DNA of 64,000 nt. Source: VAZQ01 sp963827585 (lineage in GTDB: Bacteria; Pseudomonadota; Alphaproteobacteria; Rhizobiales; Xanthobacteraceae). Every line of letters starts with the position of its first letter. Position 1 is the stretch's first letter. The notes beneath the pieces are model-generated. The model was not told where the DNA came from. It saw only the letters and a program-made list of their open reading frames with translations, and searched no databases. Shown here one piece after another: positions 38,567-47,082 of this stretch. Made by a program: the position numbers and the translations under genes. The stretch spans positions 248,001 through 312,000 of the forward strand of contig CAWHCK010000051.1 of the NCBI GenBank assembly GCA_963827585.1, read 5' to 3'.

Positions 38567-41156
38567 TCACCCGGTCATGGTTTCCTTCACCACCGTGACC
38601 AGCTGCTTGAGCGTGAACGGCTTGGCCAGGAAATTGAACTGCTTGTGGTCGGGCAGGTTCTTGTCGAAGGCATCCTCGGCATAGCCCGACACGAAGATGA
38701 TCTTGATATCGGGCTTGCGCTTCTTGAGCTCCTTCATCAGCGTCGGCCCGTCCATTTCCGGCATGACCACGTCGGAGACGACGATGTCGACCTGGCCGCC
38801 CTGGCGCTCGAGCTCCTCGAGCGCCTCGACGCCGTTGCCGGCCTCGATCACGGTATAGCCGCGCGACTTGAGCCCGCGGGCGTTGAGCGCGCGCAGCTCC
38901 TCCTCGTCTTCGACCAGCAGGATGGTGCCGCGCCCGGTGAGATCGGTGGCGACGCTGCGCATCTCGTCGGCGGCCGAGATCGCGCCGGCGATCGCGGGCG
39001 CGGTGGTCTCGGGCAGTTGCGGCACCTGCACGTCGTCGGCGGCCGGGATGTAGCGCGGCAGGAAAATGCGGAAGGTCGTGCCTTTGCCGAGCTCCGAATC
39101 GACATAGATGAAGCCGCCGGTCTGCTTGACGATGCCGTAGACGGTCGAGAGCCCGAGCCCCGTGCCCTTGCCGATATCCTTGGTGGTGTAGAAGGGGTCG
39201 AAGATCTTGTCGATGATCTCGGGCGCGATGCCGCTGCCGGTATCCTCGACCTCGACCAGCACATATTCCCCGAGCGGCATTCCCTTGTGCTGGTGGCGCG
39301 CGCTGTCCTCGGCGCCGGCATTGGACGTGCGCAGCGTGAGCGTGCCGCCGAGCGGCATGGCGTCGCGCGCATTGACTGCGAGATTGATGATCACCTGCTC
39401 GAACTGGTGGACATCCGCCTTGACCGGCCACAGGTCGCGCACCTGCGGAACGTTGAGCGTGACGTTCTCGCCGATGAGGCGCTTGAGCAGCACGGTGAGA
39501 TCCGACAGCGCCTCGCCGAGATCGAGCACCACCGGGCGCATGGTCTGCTTGCGCGAGAAGGCGAGCAGCTGCCGCACCAGGCTCGCCGCCCGGTTGGCGT
39601 TCTGCTTGATCTGCATGATGTCCTGGAAGGACGGGTCGGTCGGCTTGTGGGCATTCAACAGGAAATCGGTCGCCATCATGATGGCGCCGAGGAGATTGTT
39701 GAAATCGTGGGCGATGTTGCCGGCGAGCCGCCCGATGGTCTCCATCTTCTGCTGCTGATTGAGCTGGTTCTCGAGCTCGCGCTGCTGCGTGGTCTCGAGC
39801 GCGTAGACGATGGCCGCCTCCCGGTCGCGCTCGTCCTCGTCCTCGATCGCAGTGACGAAGAAGCTTGCAAAGCGCTCGCCCGCGCCGGCGATCGCGGCGT
39901 CGACCGGGGCGATCTCGCCCTGCCCCTCCCCCGCCTTGCGGATCGCGGCTTCGAGCGCGGCGCGGTCGCGCTCGGCGACCACCGCCAGGATCGAACGGTC
40001 GCCGGAGGCCTCGCCCTTGAACACGGGATGGAATAGCCGCGCGAATCTCGCATTGGAATCCGCGATCCGGCCCTGCTTGTCGACGGTCGCAATCGCCATC
40101 GGCGTGTTCTGGAAGAAGCGCATGAAGCGCACCTCGGCGGCGCGTTGCGGGTCGAGGCCGCCGTCGCGGGAGCGGTTGAGCACGAGCGTGCGCGAGGCGC
40201 CCGGGCGTGCCGTCGGCGCCGAAGGCAACCTTGTGGAAGAGCCGCGCCGGAACGGTGCGGCCGCTGCGGGTCTTGAGATCGATGTCGAGGATCTCGGTCT
40301 TCACGTCGCCCGGCACCGCCGCCAGCGTGGTCAGCAGCGCCGCGCCCTCGCCGGCCAGGATGTCGTCGAGCACCAGGCCGCCGGAACCGACCTGCGCGAG
40401 ATCATGGTCGAGCCAGTTGGCGAGCGTGGCATTGAGATAGGCCACGCTGCCGTTGGCCTCGGCCGAAAAGAACCCGGCGGGCGCATGGTCGAGGTAGTCG
40501 ATCGCGTGCTGCAGCTCCTGAAACACGTTCTCGTGCCGCTCGAGCTCCCGCGTCACGTCGGCCAGCGACCACACCGTCATGCGCGATTCGCGCTTGCCTT
40601 CGCCGAGCGGGCGCACGCGGATGCGCAGCCAGCGTCCGGCCTCGCCTTTGTGCGCGCCGGCGCGCACCTCTTCCTGCCCGCGCCGGCCCTCGCGCGCGGC
40701 CTTGAGCAGGCGATAGACCGCTTCCGAAACGCCGGGATCGCCGATGAACACGCGCTCGACCGGACGCACGTCGTCGAGGCTGGCGGCCTCGGTGAGGCGC
40801 AGATAGGCGGCATTGGCATAGAGGACGCGTCCGCTCGCCTCGGTCACCAGGATGCCTTCGCTGGCATGATCGACCACCGCCTTGAGCAGCGGGCTCGCGG
40901 CCTCGCGGCCCGACGTGCGCAGAATGCCGGCCGCGAGCGCCAGCAACAGGAACACGCCGACCATGGCCAGCACGGCGAGCAGCGCGAAGATGTAGGGCTC
41001 CGCCCGGTCACGCCCGATGAACAGAAGCCCGCCCGCGGCGCCCACGAGCATGAGCGCGATGAGCAGCACCAGGCCAATGCTGCCGCCGCCGCGGCTTCCC
41101 CGCGTCCGCTCGGCGGGCGCACGGCCACTGTCGTCGGGCAATTGCTGCTGCGTCAT
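38567..41156 (-). CDS. cckA: Cell-cycle hybrid histidine kinase CckA (one frameshift)
   Basis: CckA phosphorylates CtrA and CpdR via ChpT and controls the alphaproteobacterial cell cycle. From ATG 41156 (MTQQQLPDDSGRAPAERTRG) there are two membrane helices (residues about 25-80), then PAS domains from about residue 90 (VVDHASEGILVTEASGRVLY) to about 460. The kinase core has KMETIGRLAGNIAHDFNNLL (His near 482), ATPase boxes NLAVNARDAMP and KGTGLGLSTVYGIV. A C-terminal receiver has Asp near 797 (DIVVSDVVMPEMDG) and ends FLAKPFTLKQLVTVVKE. The ILVVEDEE-like start and NANRAASLVRQLLAFSRKQT are CckA hallmarks. One frame break near 40205 lies inside the PAS region. About 862 residues. It is divergent from the fliO-like gene, a known rhizobial neighbourhood. 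Confidence 0.9.
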
Positions 41157-41575
41157 GATCGGCGTGGAATCGGCTTCATTCCGCCTCGCCCTGAGTGCCC
41201 CAGCCGGTGAGGGCGCGCAAGAGCCGATGCAAGGCAGGGCGGATGCAAGGGCAGCCGCGCCGGGTCGCGGCATGGGGCGGGCGGAAGCGCGGACGTGCCG
41301 CCTGCGGTTGCCCTTGCCTCCGGCGCAGGCGCCCGGTACCACCGGGCAGACCTTGCCGGCGGTAAGGTTAACGGCCGGCTGGCGGCCGCGAATCGGGCCT
41401 CCCGCGCCATCAAACCGCCGTTTACCAAGAGAAGGCTTTGCGGCCTGCAGGCAGACGTCTTGGACCCTATCCTGTTTAATTCTTTGTTAGTATTGACGAC
41501 CAGCGAGATTGCCACCGGCGTCAACCACTCGGGTCATCCCGATCGACACGCCACACCCCTGGGGCGCAGGGAGGA
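41157..41575. other. Intergenic region between divergent cckA and fliO-like gene
   Basis: 419 bases with no convincing gene. Somewhat lower GC around 41460-41510 (TTAATTCTTTGTTAGTATTG) suggests promoter sequence for the fliO-like gene. No CtrA box (TTAA-N7-TTAA) could be confirmed by eye. Confidence 0.45.
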
Positions 41576-42879
41576 ATGATCTTGGACACATTGTTCGAAG
41601 GACAGACCGGTCTCAAAATCCTGCTCATCTTGGTCGTCGTGCTCGTCGTGCTGGCGCTGGCCTTCTGGCTGTTGCGCCGGTTCGGCGGCGGGCGGCTCGG
41701 CCGAGCCGCAACGCGCGGACGCCAGCCGCGGCTTGCCGTCATCGACCAGGCAGCGGTCGACAGCCGGCGCAGCCTCCTCCTCATTCGCCGCGACAATGTG
41801 GAGCATCTCCTCATCATCGGCGGTCCGACCGACGTGGTGGTCGAGCAGAACATCGTGCGCGCCGCGGCGGCGGTCGCGGTCCCCGCCCGCCCGGCCGCCG
41901 GCGATACGCTGCCGCGCGCCGTCCCGCTCGGCGACGACAGCATGTGGCCGCTGCAACCCGAGGCCGCGCCGAAGCTCGAGCCGACGCCCAAGCTCGAGCC
42001 GAGCCGGAGCCCGCGGCCCGCGTCGAGCCCACGCTTCGACCGGAAGCCGCGTCGCGTCCGCAACGTCCACCGGCGGCCGTCGACGAAGCGGCGACGCAGT
42101 GGCCGGGAGACGAACCCGCCCCCGTACCGCCGCCCGCCGCCGCGCCGCCCGCTGTCACGCCGCCTGCTGTCGCGCCGGCCGCTGTTACGCCGGCCGTTGT
42201 TACGCCGCGGGAGCGCAAGGCGCGTGCCAGCGACCCGCTGGCCGAGCTGGCGGAAGAATTGTCGCGCACGCCGCTACCGCCCGACGCCGCGGGCGCCGAG
42301 CCGCGCCAGCCGCCGCGCCGCACGCCGCGGCCGCAGCCGGCGCCGCCCGCCGTGCCGCCGGTTCCCGCGGCCGCTGCCGACGCGCCCCCCGGTCCCGATC
42401 AGAACCTGTCCGAGATGGCGCAGCGGCTGGAGGCCGCGCTGCGGCGTCCCGCCAAAGGCGGCGACAAGAGCGACGCCGCCCCACCCACGCCGAAGGCCGA
42501 GCCTGCACCCGAAGCGGGAGAGTTCGGACCGCCTCCGCCGCGGTTCGGGGCCGCGTTCCGGCGCCCGTTGCGTGCCGACGACAGTCGCGCCCCGCCGCCG
42601 GCGCCGAAGGCAGCGGGCGAGCCCGCCTCGCCCGAGCAGGAATTCGCGCCGGCACCGCTTCCCCCTCGCCTGGGCGCGGCACCCCGCCGCCCGTTCATCG
42701 ATGAGGGACGCGCCATCCCGCCGGCGCCGAAGCCTGCGGGCGAGCCCACGGAAGCGGAACCCGAGGCACCGCGCGGCGGGCCTGAAGGTGCCGACGCGAA
42801 GCCGGCGCCGCAGCGCTCGCTCTACGACAGCCTCGAGCAGGAAATGGCGAGCCTGCTGAACCGTCCGCCCAAGCCGTAG
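41576..42879 (+). CDS. FliO-like flagellar-export-associated membrane protein with long Pro/Ala tail (one frameshift)
   Basis: ATG 41576 behind GGAGG: MILDTLFEGQTGLKILLILV. One membrane helix (residues 13-34) is followed by RRFGG and the conserved cytoplasmic domain PRLAVIDQAAVDSRRSLLLI, RRDNVEHLLIIGGPTDVVVE, the FliO-like pattern seen next to cckA in rhizobia. The frame breaks near 42003. The rest is a Pro/Ala-rich tail of about 290 residues ending SLYDSLEQEMASLLNRPPKP. The tail holds a duplicated 33-residue unit (PPPRFGAAFRRPL... and LPPRLGAAPRRPF..., each ending PAPK.AGEP). A role in flagellar export is possible but unproven; no other flagellar gene is in the window. The TAG stop is the first triplet of a repeat element. 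Confidence 0.72.
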
Positions 42880-42999
42880 AGCATGATCCGGAAAAGCCTG
42901 CCCCGGACTTGATCCGTGGGTACCGGTTTTCCGAAAAGATCATGCTCAAACAAGAAGCTAGAGCGTGATTGCGACCCAACCTAAAGCAATCACGCTCTG
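42877..42999. repeat. Stop-codon-associated double palindrome, copy 4
   Basis: Begins TAGAGCATGATCCGGAAAAG, with TAG as the stop of the fliO-like gene. It contains the inner GGACTTGATCC segment also seen in the 17.4 kb copy, then AAAGATCATGCTC, and the second palindrome GAGCGTGATTGCG with GCAATCACGCTC, ending 10 bases before the next gene's stop codon. Confidence 0.85.
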
Positions 43000-43009
43000 G
43001 CGCCGCCGA

Positions 43010-43993
43010 CTACTGCAGCGTGACGCCCGCGGTCTTCACGGCCTCGCCCCAGAGCGTGATCTCTTTCGCGATGAAGGCGGAAAACTCCGCCGGGCTCGGA
43101 TCGGCGGCGGGCTCGACCCCGGCCTTCTGCATGTGCTCGACGAATTGCGGGTCCTTGAGCGCGCGCGCGAACTCACCGGCCATGCGATCGACGATCTCCT
43201 TGGGCGTGCCGGCCGGCGCCATCATGCCGGTCCAGGAGACCATGTGGAATCCGGGAAAGCCCTGTTCGGCAAGCGTCGGCACCTCGGGCGCCTCGCGCGA
43301 GCGGGTGCCGCTCGACACCGCCAGCATGCGGATCAATCCGGCGCGCGCCTGCGGCAGCGCCTCCGAGATCGGCACGAACATGGTCGGGATGTGGCCGGCG
43401 ATGAGGTCGGAGAGCGCGGGCGCGGTGCCGCGATAGCTCACATTGGTCATTTCGAGGCCGGCGCGCTTGAGGAACAGCGACATCAGGAGATTGCTGGCGC
43501 TGCCGGGTCCGCCGCCGCCGGCATAGGCCAGCTTCTCCTTTTGCGCCTTCACATGGGCGATGAAGTCGGCGACGCTCTGCGCCGGGAATTTCGGATTCAC
43601 GATCAGGACTTGCGGCGCGACGCCGAACAGGCTGACCGGCGCCAGGTCCTTCACCGGGTCGTAGCCGACCTTGGAGATCGCCGGAAAGATGGCGATCACC
43701 GACGTGCTCGCCCACAACAGCGTGGCGCCGTCCGCCGGCGCGCGGGCGACCGCCTCGGTCGCGATGGTGCCGTTGCCGCCGACGCGGTTCTCGACCACGA
43801 ATTGCTGGCCGAACGCTTCGCTCAGGCGTGCGGACGCAAGCCGCCCCATCACGTCGATATTGCCGCCCGCGGCGAACGGCACCAGCACCTTGACCGGCCG
43901 TTGCGGCCACGCTTGCGTCTGCGCGGCGCTGGTTGCGGCGAGCACCGCAAAGGCTGCGAGCAGGAAGCTGCGAATGATGGGAGCCGTTGGCAT
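43010..43993 (-). CDS. Bug/TctC-family (TTT) periplasmic solute receptor
   Basis: 327 residues from ATG 43993 (MPTAPIIRSFLLAAFAVLAA, a signal peptide). Mature part: WPQRPVKVLVPFAAGGNIDV, FGQQFVVENRVGGNGTI, APADGATLLWAS, VSYRGTAPALSDLIAG, VPTLAEQGFPGFHM and a final EITLWGEAVKTAG, all typical Bug receptor features. No membrane components nearby. The upstream 173 bases up to dksA hold a 140-base inverted repeat. Confidence 0.88.
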   Translation of the reverse strand: MPTAPIIRSFLLAAFAVLAATSAAQTQAWPQRPVKVLVPFAAGGNIDVMGRLASARLSEAFGQQFVVENRVGGNGTIATEAVARAPADGATLLWASTSVIAIFPAISKVGYDPVKDLAPVSLFGVAPQVLIVNPKFPAQSVADFIAHVKAQKEKLAYAGGGGPGSASNLLMSLFLKRAGLEMTNVSYRGTAPALSDLIAGHIPTMFVPISEALPQARAGLIRMLAVSSGTRSREAPEVPTLAEQGFPGFHMVSWTGMMAPAGTPKEIVDRMAGEFARALKDPQFVEHMQKAGVEPAADPSPAEFSAFIAKEITLWGEAVKTAGVTLQ

Positions 43994-44010
43994 GCCGTTA
44001 CCTCGAACTG

Positions 44011-44150
44011 CCGTAGGATGGGCAAAGGCGCGCCGCTCGGTCATGACGCGTGGGCAAAATCGCGCACGCGACATAAGGGCGTTCACGCCCGTCTACGCGG
44101 GCTATGCCCACGCGGAGAAGGTACGATAGGCGATTTTGCCCACCCTACGG
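44011..44150. repeat. 140-base element bounded by inverted repeats
   Basis: CCGTAGGATGGGCAAAGGCG at the left end faces CGATTTTGCCCACCCTACGG at the right end. An inner GCGCGCC...GGGCGTTCACGCCC stem lies between them. It fills the space between the Bug receptor start and the dksA stop. The arms resemble the GTAGGATGGG motifs near 7997, so this is probably a dispersed repeat; a role as dksA terminator is possible. Confidence 0.65.
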
Positions 44151-44165
44151 CTCCGCCTCTATGCC

Positions 44166-44606
44166 TCACTCGTCGCGATAGATGCGCTCGCGCCGCTCGT
44201 GGCGCTCCTGCGCCTCGACCGAGAGCGTGGCGATGGGGCGCGCCTCGAGCCGCTTGAGCGAGATCGGCTCGCCGGTCTCCTCGCAATAGCCGTAGGTGCC
44301 GTCGTCGAGGCGGGAGAGCGCGGAGTCGATCTTGGCGATCAGCTTGCGCTGGCGGTCGCGGGCGCGCAGCTCGATCGCCCGGTCGGTTTCCGAGGAGGCG
44401 CGGTCGGCGAGGTCGGGGTGATTCTCGTTCTCGGCCTGCAGGTGGGCCAGCGTCTCCTTGGCCTCCTTGAGGATGTCGTCCTTCCAGGCGAGCAGCTTAT
44501 AGCGGAAATACTCCCGCTGGCGCTCGTTCATGAAGGGCTCTTTGTCGGAAGGTCGGTAGCTCTTGGTCTTGTCCAGTATTGCGGCGCCATTCTTCTGCGA
44601 AGACAT
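44166..44606 (-). CDS. dksA: RNA polymerase-binding transcription factor DksA
   Basis: 146 residues from ATG 44606 (MSSQKNGAAILDKTKSYRPS). The coiled-coil domain has DILKEAKETLAHLQAENENH and DLADRASSETDRAIELRARD with the acidic tip. The C-terminal finger is GTYGYCEETGEPISLKRLEA and ends ERHERRERIYRDE. Only one of the four usual zinc cysteines is present, as in rhizobial DksA proteins that work without zinc. DksA potentiates ppGpp control of rRNA promoters and the stringent response. Confidence 0.93.
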   Translation of the reverse strand: MSSQKNGAAILDKTKSYRPSDKEPFMNERQREYFRYKLLAWKDDILKEAKETLAHLQAENENHPDLADRASSETDRAIELRARDRQRKLIAKIDSALSRLDDGTYGYCEETGEPISLKRLEARPIATLSVEAQERHERRERIYRDE

Positions 44607-44779
44607 TGCAACCCCGTACCGAAAGCCAGCAAGCGAACCCCCCGGCTCGCGGGGCGAGCTTATATCGGGCCGCGCGATCAACGACAATATGAAATCGGGA
44701 TGGCCAGCGGTTTTCGGTGCGGTGCAAAACAACGCCCGCCGCGCCGCGCTCGCGTGCAGGGCTTCCATCCAGCGGCGGG

Positions 44780-45544
44780 TCACCGCGGGCGCTCGACGTC
44801 CCTGATCGATTCGGCGCTGGCGCTCGCTGCCGGAGCCTGCGCGGGAAAGCTGATTCGCAGGTCGGCGATTTCCTGGAGCAAGGCCCGGCCGGCGCCGGCG
44901 GTCAGGTCGAGGACATGGCCTCCGCGCGTCCTGTCGGCGGTGAGAAAGTGGAAGTGCCAGCCGGCCACGTTGACGGAGCTTGCGGCTGCCGGGAAGCGGA
45001 AGGCGATCAGGGTGCCCTGCACGCCGTTCAAGGTATGGACGACCTGCTCCTCCTTGATTACCGCGGCCAACGGGCGATAGGGCGGCTTTTGCTTGGGTTC
45101 GCTGCGGAGCTTGATGGCCTCGAATTGGCCGTCGATCCGCGCCGCCAGAATGCGCGACGCGCTGTAAGGCAGCGCGTCGAGCGTTGCCTCCAGTTGTTCC
45201 AGGGATTGCCCGCTCGCGACGCGCATCGATCCTTGCGGGCGGAAGGCGACAACCACGGCAAAGGGGGTCAGCTCCTTCCTGGAGACCAGTTCGGCCCGGC
45301 CGTCGGTCTTCCCGCGGTAGACACGGCCATCGAGCACCATCATCTCGCCGTCCACGCCGTTAAAGGTGCCCAACCCGAAGTTTCCATGCCGGAGCAGCTC
45401 CCCGACGGTGGTATTGCCGTCGTAGCCGCCAGCCAGAAGGCTGGAGATGGTGGCAACCTGGTACGCCTCGGCGGCGCGTGCGGGCCCGGCGACTGCGACA
45501 AAGAGGGCGAGCGCAAGCGCGCGCCGGACCATCAGGCGAACCAC
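44780..45544 (-). CDS. Alpha-acetolactate decarboxylase, with signal peptide
   Basis: Converts acetolactate to acetoin. The family signature AGWHFHFLTADRTRGGHVLD carries the three zinc histidines. VYRGKTDGRAELVSRKELTP, TPFAVVVAFRP and NGVQGTLIAFRFP are also typical. The GTG start at 45544 is chosen because an AAGGAG ribosome site lies 6 bases before it; ATG 45532 is too far away. The N-terminus VVRLMVRRALALALFVAVAG is a signal peptide, so the enzyme appears to be exported, unlike the classical cytoplasmic AlsD/BudA. About 254 residues. No acetolactate synthase gene is adjacent. It is followed closely by the msrA-msrB pair upstream on the same strand. Confidence 0.86.
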   Translation of the reverse strand: MVRLMVRRALALALFVAVAGPARAAEAYQVATISSLLAGGYDGNTTVGELLRHGNFGLGTFNGVDGEMMVLDGRVYRGKTDGRAELVSRKELTPFAVVVAFRPQGSMRVASGQSLEQLEATLDALPYSASRILAARIDGQFEAIKLRSEPKQKPPYRPLAAVIKEEQVVHTLNGVQGTLIAFRFPAAASSVNVAGWHFHFLTADRTRGGHVLDLTAGAGRALLQEIADLRISFPAQAPAASASAESIRDVERPR

Positions 45545-45582
45545 GGCAATCTCCTTGTGACGGGGGTTGCCCGACTTGGCCC

Positions 45583-46077
45583 TCAAGCGGGTGCGTCCGG
45601 GGAAAATTTCAACGCCACCCCGTTCATGCAATAGCGCAAGCCCGTCGGCGGTGGCCCGTCCTCGAACACGTGGCCCAAATGCCCGCCGCAGCGTCGGCAA
45701 TGCACCTCGGTGCGCGCCACCAGCAACGAGCGGTCGATGGAGGTGCCGATGGCGTTCGGCAGCGGCCGGTAGAAGCTCGGCCAGCCGGTCTTGCTGTCGT
45801 ATTTCGTCTCCGACGCGAACAGCGGGAGATCGCAGCCCGCGCAGGAGAATGTGCCTTTGCGATGCTCGTGATTGAGCGGGCTCGAGCCCGGCCGCTCGGT
45901 GCCGTGCTGGCGCAGCACGTCGTATTGCGGCTTGGTGAGAATCCGGCGCCACTCGCTGTCGCTCTTTTCGACCTCGAACGAGCCGGCGGCCTCGACGCCG
46001 CCGCCCAGCAGCCAGCGCAGGCCCAGGATCGCGGCCAGCGCGCCCACACCCCCCAGCAGGAGACGACGATCGAGCAT
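45583..46077 (-). CDS. msrB: Peptide-methionine (R)-S-oxide reductase MsrB, exported
   Basis: 164 residues from ATG 46077. The start MLDRRLLLGGVGALAAILGL looks like a signal anchor or twin-arginine-like leader, so the enzyme should act outside the cytoplasm. Zinc cysteines are Cys79/82 (SCAGC) and Cys127/130 (CRRC). TGWPSFYRPL and the catalytic Cys150 in LRYCMNGVALKF complete the family. It repairs oxidised methionine (R-form). It follows msrA with a 5-base gap, so the two are co-translated; the acetolactate decarboxylase follows. Confidence 0.93.
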   Translation of the reverse strand: MLDRRLLLGGVGALAAILGLRWLLGGGVEAAGSFEVEKSDSEWRRILTKPQYDVLRQHGTERPGSSPLNHEHRKGTFSCAGCDLPLFASETKYDSKTGWPSFYRPLPNAIGTSIDRSLLVARTEVHCRRCGGHLGHVFEDGPPPTGLRYCMNGVALKFSPDAPA

Positions 46078-46082
46078 GGCGT

Positions 46083-46700
46083 CTAATCCTTCTTGTTGCC
46101 CCACAGCTCCTCGAGCCGTGCATCGCGCCCGCAGTTGAAGCGGTAGAAGCGATAGCGGATGGGATTCTTCAGGTAGTAGTCCTGGTGGTAGTCCTCGGCC
46201 TTGTAGAACGGCCCGGCCGCCGCGATTTCGGTCTGGATCGGCTCGCTGAAGCGTTTCGCGATCGCCGCCTTCGAGGCTTCCGCCAGCCGGCGCTGCTCGT
46301 CGCCGCGATAGAAGATGCCGCTGCGGTACTGATCGCCGCGGTCGCAGAACTGGCGATCCTTCGCCAGCGGGTCGACATTGTGCCAGAACACGTCGAGCAG
46401 CTTCTGATAGCTCACCTTGGCCGGGTCGAACACGATCTCGACCGCCTCGGTGTGGCCGGTGCCGCCGCGCGAGACCTCCTCGTAGCTGGGATTGGCGGTG
46501 CGTCCGCCGATATAGCCGGAGGTCGTGCTGATCACGCCCTCGACCTTGTCGAAGTCGGCCTCCACGCACCAGAAGCAGCCGGCGGCAAAGATCGCCGTCG
46601 CGGTCGGCGCCGGCACGGCCCCCTGCCCCGCGGCGCCGCCGACGAGGCCGAGCCAGAGCGACACGGCGAGCCCGAACCATGTACCCACCCCACGCCGCAT
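46083..46700 (-). CDS. msrA: Peptide-methionine (S)-S-oxide reductase MsrA, exported
   Basis: 205 residues from ATG 46700 (MRRGVGTWFGLAVSLWLGLV, signal peptide). The active-site motif GCFWCVEADFDKVEG is at residues 41-55, and GYIGGRTANPSYEEVSRGGT and YRSGIFYRGDEQ follow. It reduces methionine-S-sulfoxide, here in the periplasm. It is the first gene of an msrA-msrB pair; with MsrB it covers both stereoisomers of oxidised exported proteins. Confidence 0.94.
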   Translation of the reverse strand: MRRGVGTWFGLAVSLWLGLVGGAAGQGAVPAPTATAIFAAGCFWCVEADFDKVEGVISTTSGYIGGRTANPSYEEVSRGGTGHTEAVEIVFDPAKVSYQKLLDVFWHNVDPLAKDRQFCDRGDQYRSGIFYRGDEQRRLAEASKAAIAKRFSEPIQTEIAAAGPFYKAEDYHQDYYLKNPIRYRFYRFNCGRDARLEELWGNKKD

Positions 46701-47082
46701 GCGCTCCTCCCGGACTCGGCGCGCACAGGCGCCTTGCCCGGAAATATACGGCGTTTGCACCGGCCGGTCGCCCCAATTCGGCTCACGTTCGTGCGATGGC
46801 GCCGTGAGCGGCTATGGCGCGATCTCAGTGAATTTGAATCAGCGCGAGCGGCAAATTCGGTCGGCTCACTGCGGGGATGGCTCGAGCCCCAACCACCCTC
46901 CCCTTGCGGGGAGGGTGAGCTCGCCGAAGCTGTTTGACGCGGACGGCTGCGTCGCGACGCGGGGCAGTCGCCTCGCCCTTGCAGGGCGAGGTTGCGATCC
47001 GCGGCTCGCGCATCGCCCAACTGGCAGACCGCGTCTGCAGCCGCACTAGCTCGAGTGACCGGGAGCACACCGAGTGTGCGGC
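46701..47082. other. Intergenic region upstream of msrA and downstream of the M20 gene
   Basis: 382 bases with no believable gene. It holds a hairpin CCTCCCCTTGCGGGGAGG (46903-46920), repeated in looser form at about 46970, and probably the msrA promoter. Nothing else was recognised. Confidence 0.5.
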
